A stretch of DNA of 64,000 bases from Oscillospiraceae bacterium (GTDB lineage: Bacteria > Bacillota > Clostridia > Oscillospirales > WRJC01): NCBI GenBank assembly GCA_009783265.1, contig WRHM01000002.1, forward strand, positions 1 through 64,000, in the 5' to 3' direction. Under the pieces are notes generated by a model that saw nothing but the letters and a program-made list of their open reading frames with translations, had not been told where the DNA came from and did not search any database. The translations under genes were made by a program, and so were the position numbers. Of this stretch, positions 61,497 through 64,000 are shown piece after piece. Positions within the stretch are counted from its first letter, which is position 1. Each line of letters begins with the position of its first letter.

Positions 61497-62025
61497 TTAA
61501 CATTTCCTCCTCAATTACAATTTTTTTTTGAGATATTAATTTATCTCTTAATATTTCCCTGCCGCGCTTTAATCTCATACGGATAGCGGCGTTTGACGTT
61601 TTAAGAATTTTCGCGATTTCTTCAGTTTTGTATTCTTCTATATAAAATAAATATACGGCATATTTTATTTTTTCGGGAAGAAGCGCGAGAATTTCATAAA
61701 GCGAGCCGTTGATTTCGTCAAGTTCATCATTGAATTCATAAATAATTTGTGTAATATCAAAATCTTCTTCCTGATATTCATGCGAAGATTTATATTTTTG
61801 CTTCCTGTAAATATCCGTACAGCAATTTATCGAAGTTCTGATAAACCATGATTTTTCATGATTTTCGTCTTTAAATTTCGGCGCGCTTTTTAAATATTTC
61901 AGAAAGACATCCTGACAAGCGTCAGAAATACTGGATTTATCGTAATTATATAATTTTGTCATGCAGATTTTATAAATCAAATCGGCGTATTTTTCGATCA
62001 TATTATTTTCGGGATTATAATCCAT
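61489..62025 (-). CDS. ECF-type RNA polymerase sigma factor
   Basis: The 178-residue protein has sigma region 2 (YADLIYKICMTKLYNYDKSS, DACQDVFLKYLKSAPKF, HEKSWFIRTSINCCTDIYRK) and region 4 (LALLPEKIKYAVYLFYIEEY, then KTEEIAKILKTSNAAIRMRL). I take ATG 62025 as the start, with AAGGGGCGAAG before it; a frame start 22 codons earlier would contain that site inside the coding sequence. Its membrane anti-sigma partner is encoded directly after with an 8-nt overlap. A GTTACA-like / CGTTTT element 70-100 nt upstream may be a self-recognised promoter. Confidence 0.9.
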   Translation of the reverse strand: MDYNPENNMIEKYADLIYKICMTKLYNYDKSSISDACQDVFLKYLKSAPKFKDENHEKSWFIRTSINCCTDIYRKQKYKSSHEYQEEDFDITQIIYEFNDELDEINGSLYEILALLPEKIKYAVYLFYIEEYKTEEIAKILKTSNAAIRMRLKRGREILRDKLISQKKIVIEEEMLNV

Positions 62026-62180
62026 CTTTTTTTCTTCGCCCCTTTCGTATTTTATTATTATTGTTTTATTTATCCGGGAATTCCCTTTCATAATATAAAA
62101 CGATTCAACAATTAAAATTGTAACATGAATATTTAAAATTAATATGTGTAAAAAAAATATGAAATAAATTAATTAAAGTA

Positions 62181-62209
62181 TTGCAAATAAAAAAATTATC
62201 TGTTATAAT
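62181..62209 (+). promoter_or_regulatory. Promoter of the pilus/type II secretion-like operon
   Basis: TTGCAA (62181-62186), a 17-nt spacer and TATAAT (62204-62209). The leader before GTG 62311 is about 95 nt. Confidence 0.7.
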
Positions 62210-62310
62210 AAAAATATTGTAAAATAAAATATTGAACTTGATATTAAATTCAAAATAACCGCAAGAGATAAAAATGTTTCAAGAATATTTCAAGGAGGTT
62301 TATTTTTATA

Positions 62311-63423
62311 GTGAACGAACAAAATGTAAAAGAAGAAAAAGAAGTTAAACAACGCTTGAAAAAACTTTCATCCGGCGATTTATCGATTTTTTGCTTTCAG
62401 TTGTCTTTGATTTTGAAAGCGGGGATACCGTTAAACGAGGGATTGAATACTTTAGGCGAAGAAACGACGAATATTGAATCAAAACAGAAAATAAGGGGAA
62501 TTCTCGGCAAAACCGTAAGAAATATGGCTTCTGCGGTTGAGATCGGAGACCCTCTGTCTTATGCTATGAAAAAAGAAGGGGTTTTCCCGGATTATGTAAT
62601 CAGCATGATTGAGATAGGCGAGGGGACAGGTAAACTCGACAATGTTCTGGAAGCTCTCGGCGATTATTACGAAAGAGACCAGTATATAAAAACTAAAATC
62701 AGAAACTCTATGATGTATCCTATATTTTTATTTATAATAATGTCGGTGGTTATAATTCTTCTTGTAAGCCAGGTTTTCCCGATATTCAGCAGAATGCTTG
62801 ATCAAATGGGAGGTTCGGCTTCAAATGCCCTTGAAGGAGCGGCTGCTTTTGCAAACAGCCTTGTCGCAGGGGAATATACTATGTATGTAATTCTCGGGCT
62901 TGCCGCTATAGCTTTGATCATAGCTGTTTTTTCAAAAACAAAACCGGGCAAAAAAATGATAGGTTGGGTCGGGGCAACTTTCCCGCTGACTAAAAATATA
63001 AATAAAAAAATTGCGGCTTCAAGATTTGCAAATGCAATGTCTATGACTTTATCGAGCGGCATGGATATTAATTCTGCTTTGAATATGTCGGTGAATCTGA
63101 TAGATAACGAAATATTCAAAAGTAAATTTTCTAATTGTATCAACGATATAGAAAAGGGCGAATCTTTTTCAAAGGCTATAGGCAAAACAGGGGCCTTTTC
63201 AGGCATGTACATAAAATTTATAGAAATAGGCCAAAAAACCGGAACTGTCGATTCCGTCATGAAAAAAATATCGGATATATGCGACGGCGAGGCAGATACT
63301 GCGCTAAACAACGCGACTTCTTTTATTGAGCCTTTATTGGTTGGTATATTGTCGATAGTTATCGGAATAATTCTCATATCCGTAATGATACCTCTTGTTC
63401 AGGTAATGTCTAATATATCTTAA
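62311..63423 (+). CDS. Type II secretion system F / type IV pilus PilC family inner membrane protein
   Basis: The 370-residue protein has two T2SS F domains. The first, about residues 22-145, contains FCFQLSLILKAGIPLNEGLN and YVISMIEIGEGTGKLDNVLE. The second, about 225-350, contains ASRFANAMSMTLSSGMDINS and YIKFIEIGQKTGTVDSVMKK. Three membrane segments sit near 130-155, 190-210 and 340-365. It is the platform protein that works with an assembly ATPase to build pilus-like filaments. No ATPase gene is visible in this window. The start is GTG 62311, with AAGGAGG 12 nt before it. It is the first gene of an operon with two small membrane-anchored proteins. Confidence 0.95.
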   Translation: MNEQNVKEEKEVKQRLKKLSSGDLSIFCFQLSLILKAGIPLNEGLNTLGEETTNIESKQKIRGILGKTVRNMASAVEIGDPLSYAMKKEGVFPDYVISMIEIGEGTGKLDNVLEALGDYYERDQYIKTKIRNSMMYPIFLFIIMSVVIILLVSQVFPIFSRMLDQMGGSASNALEGAAAFANSLVAGEYTMYVILGLAAIALIIAVFSKTKPGKKMIGWVGATFPLTKNINKKIAASRFANAMSMTLSSGMDINSALNMSVNLIDNEIFKSKFSNCINDIEKGESFSKAIGKTGAFSGMYIKFIEIGQKTGTVDSVMKKISDICDGEADTALNNATSFIEPLLVGILSIVIGIILISVMIPLVQVMSNIS

Positions 63424-63473
63424 AATTTAATTTAAACCTGATTGATCAAGTCAAGAAAGAAGGTGTTTGTAAT

Positions 63474-63806
63474 ATGCGCGAAGGCAATTCTGTTTTTAAT
63501 AAAATAAAAAATTTTATAAAAGATACAAAAGGCGTATTGTTTACGGTTTTGATTCTGGCTGTTATTATAGTTTTTTTCTTTACTGCCGTAAGCGGAGCTT
63601 CGGGCAAAGCAGACTCATCCGCTGCCGCGACTCTGGAAAAAGCTATAAAAAGAGCGGCGATTCAATGTTATGCGATAGAGGGATTTTATCCCCCTGACGT
63701 AAATTATCTTGAAGAAAATTACGGGATTATCGTCGATCCCAAATTTATCGTGGAGTACAGGGCTTTTTCAGGGAATAATCTCCCGATGATAAAAGTAATG
63801 CAATAA
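63474..63806 (+). CDS. Small membrane-anchored pilin-like protein
   Basis: The 110-residue protein has one membrane segment near residues 22-42 (GVLFTVLILAVIIVFFFTAV) and then a helix and a small outside part (AAATLEKAIKRAAIQCYAIE, GFYPPDVNYLEENYGIIVDP). The FYPPDVNYL segment, typical of minor pseudopilins, and the operon place suggest a pilus-related function, but there is no clear prepilin peptidase motif. It lies between the PilC-like gene and a DUF4860-like gene, behind AAGAAAGGTG. Confidence 0.75.
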   Translation: MREGNSVFNKIKNFIKDTKGVLFTVLILAVIIVFFFTAVSGASGKADSSAAATLEKAIKRAAIQCYAIEGFYPPDVNYLEENYGIIVDPKFIVEYRAFSGNNLPMIKVMQ

Positions 63807-63846
63807 AATATTATATAAATTAATATAAATTAAGGTGATGTAAAAA

Positions 63847-64000
63847 ATGTTGACAAAATCAAATGTGAGCAGTTTTTCTCTCATACCGGTTCTATTTGTC
63901 CTGACTTTATTTTTACTCCTGTCGGCTTTATCTATTTCGGTGATACTTGCGGGCAGTACGGTTTATGAAAAAATCTCGGACAATATGGATAATAATTATG
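63847..64000 (+). CDS. Partial membrane-anchored protein, DUF4860-like (cut by window end)
   Basis: An open frame begins at ATG 63847 behind AAGGTGATG and runs off the right edge after 51 codons. It starts MLTKSNVSSFSLIPVLFVLT and continues with a strong membrane segment, then GSTVYEKISDNMDNNY. This start is typical for short proteins of Clostridia pilus operons annotated as DUF4860. It is the third gene of the operon that starts at 62311. Function unknown; probably a pseudopilin-like component. Confidence 0.7.
   Translation, partial: MLTKSNVSSFSLIPVLFVLTLFLLLSALSISVILAGSTVYEKISDNMDNNY

Overview
The window is low-GC DNA with short intergenic gaps, purine-rich Shine-Dalgarno sites, and consensus TTGACA/TATAAT promoters. 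It carries spoVAD and spoVAE sporulation genes and many radical-SAM, ferredoxin-type and other anaerobe-type proteins. It therefore looks like a chromosome segment of a strictly anaerobic, spore-forming member of the Clostridia (Bacillota), probably an Oscillospiraceae-like plant-polysaccharide user. This placement rests on family content, not on a marker gene.

Layout. 1-8132 (minus strand): a truncated gene, a sugar-type solute-binding lipoprotein, lgt, queT behind a preQ1-I riboswitch, a GNAT acetyltransferase, an anaerobic sulfatase-maturase-like radical SAM enzyme, a DHHW protein and a Gfo/Idh/MocA oxidoreductase. 8289-8363: tRNA-Arg. 8457-18570 (minus): a signalling block with a PAS-GGDEF cyclase, a double-HD/HD-GYP protein ending in a rubredoxin-like knuckle, and two large paralogous hybrid histidine kinases. 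One kinase has an extracellular Cache sensor; the other has an N-terminal ferredoxin plus [FeFe]-hydrogenase-like module. 18881-24063: a GH51 arabinofuranosidase, then on the opposite strand a sugar operon (two Gfo/Idh oxidoreductases and a TIM-barrel isomerase) that ends in a stand-alone HPt protein, a candidate partner for the hybrid kinases.

24200-26705 is a small accessory patch: gene remnants, a DUF2089-like regulator with a membrane protein, and a MazEF toxin-antitoxin pair. 26923-32987 (plus) is one operon encoding two zinc-ribbon ABC exporter half-transporters, a Fic protein and a DUF1854 protein. 33056-39622 is metabolic: pyridoxal kinase, flavin reductase, a polyamine operon (Orn/Lys/Arg decarboxylase, nucleoside hydrolase, speD), diaminopimelate dehydrogenase and a SASA esterase. 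39758-39841 is tRNA-Leu. 40125-46192 holds two repeat-rich surface proteins, pyrE, an XRE-TPR regulator with a membrane partner, and a frameshifted REP-type transposase. 46220-51262 holds ppk1, a BlaI-like repressor with visible operators, and an ECF sigma gene overlapping an RCC1-repeat membrane protein.

51394-64000: spoVAE and spoVAD, two highly expressed-looking secreted paralogues with shared C-terminal anchors, a transglutaminase/DUF58 pair, an ECF sigma/anti-sigma pair, and the start of a type IV pilus/type II secretion-like operon that runs off the window.

The parts most worth a second look are the hydrogenase-like hybrid kinase and its c-di-GMP/HPt context, the Zn-ribbon ABC-Fic-DUF1854 operon, the sigma/RCC1 pair, and a dispersed palindromic repeat that sits both between genes and inside the REP-type transposase.
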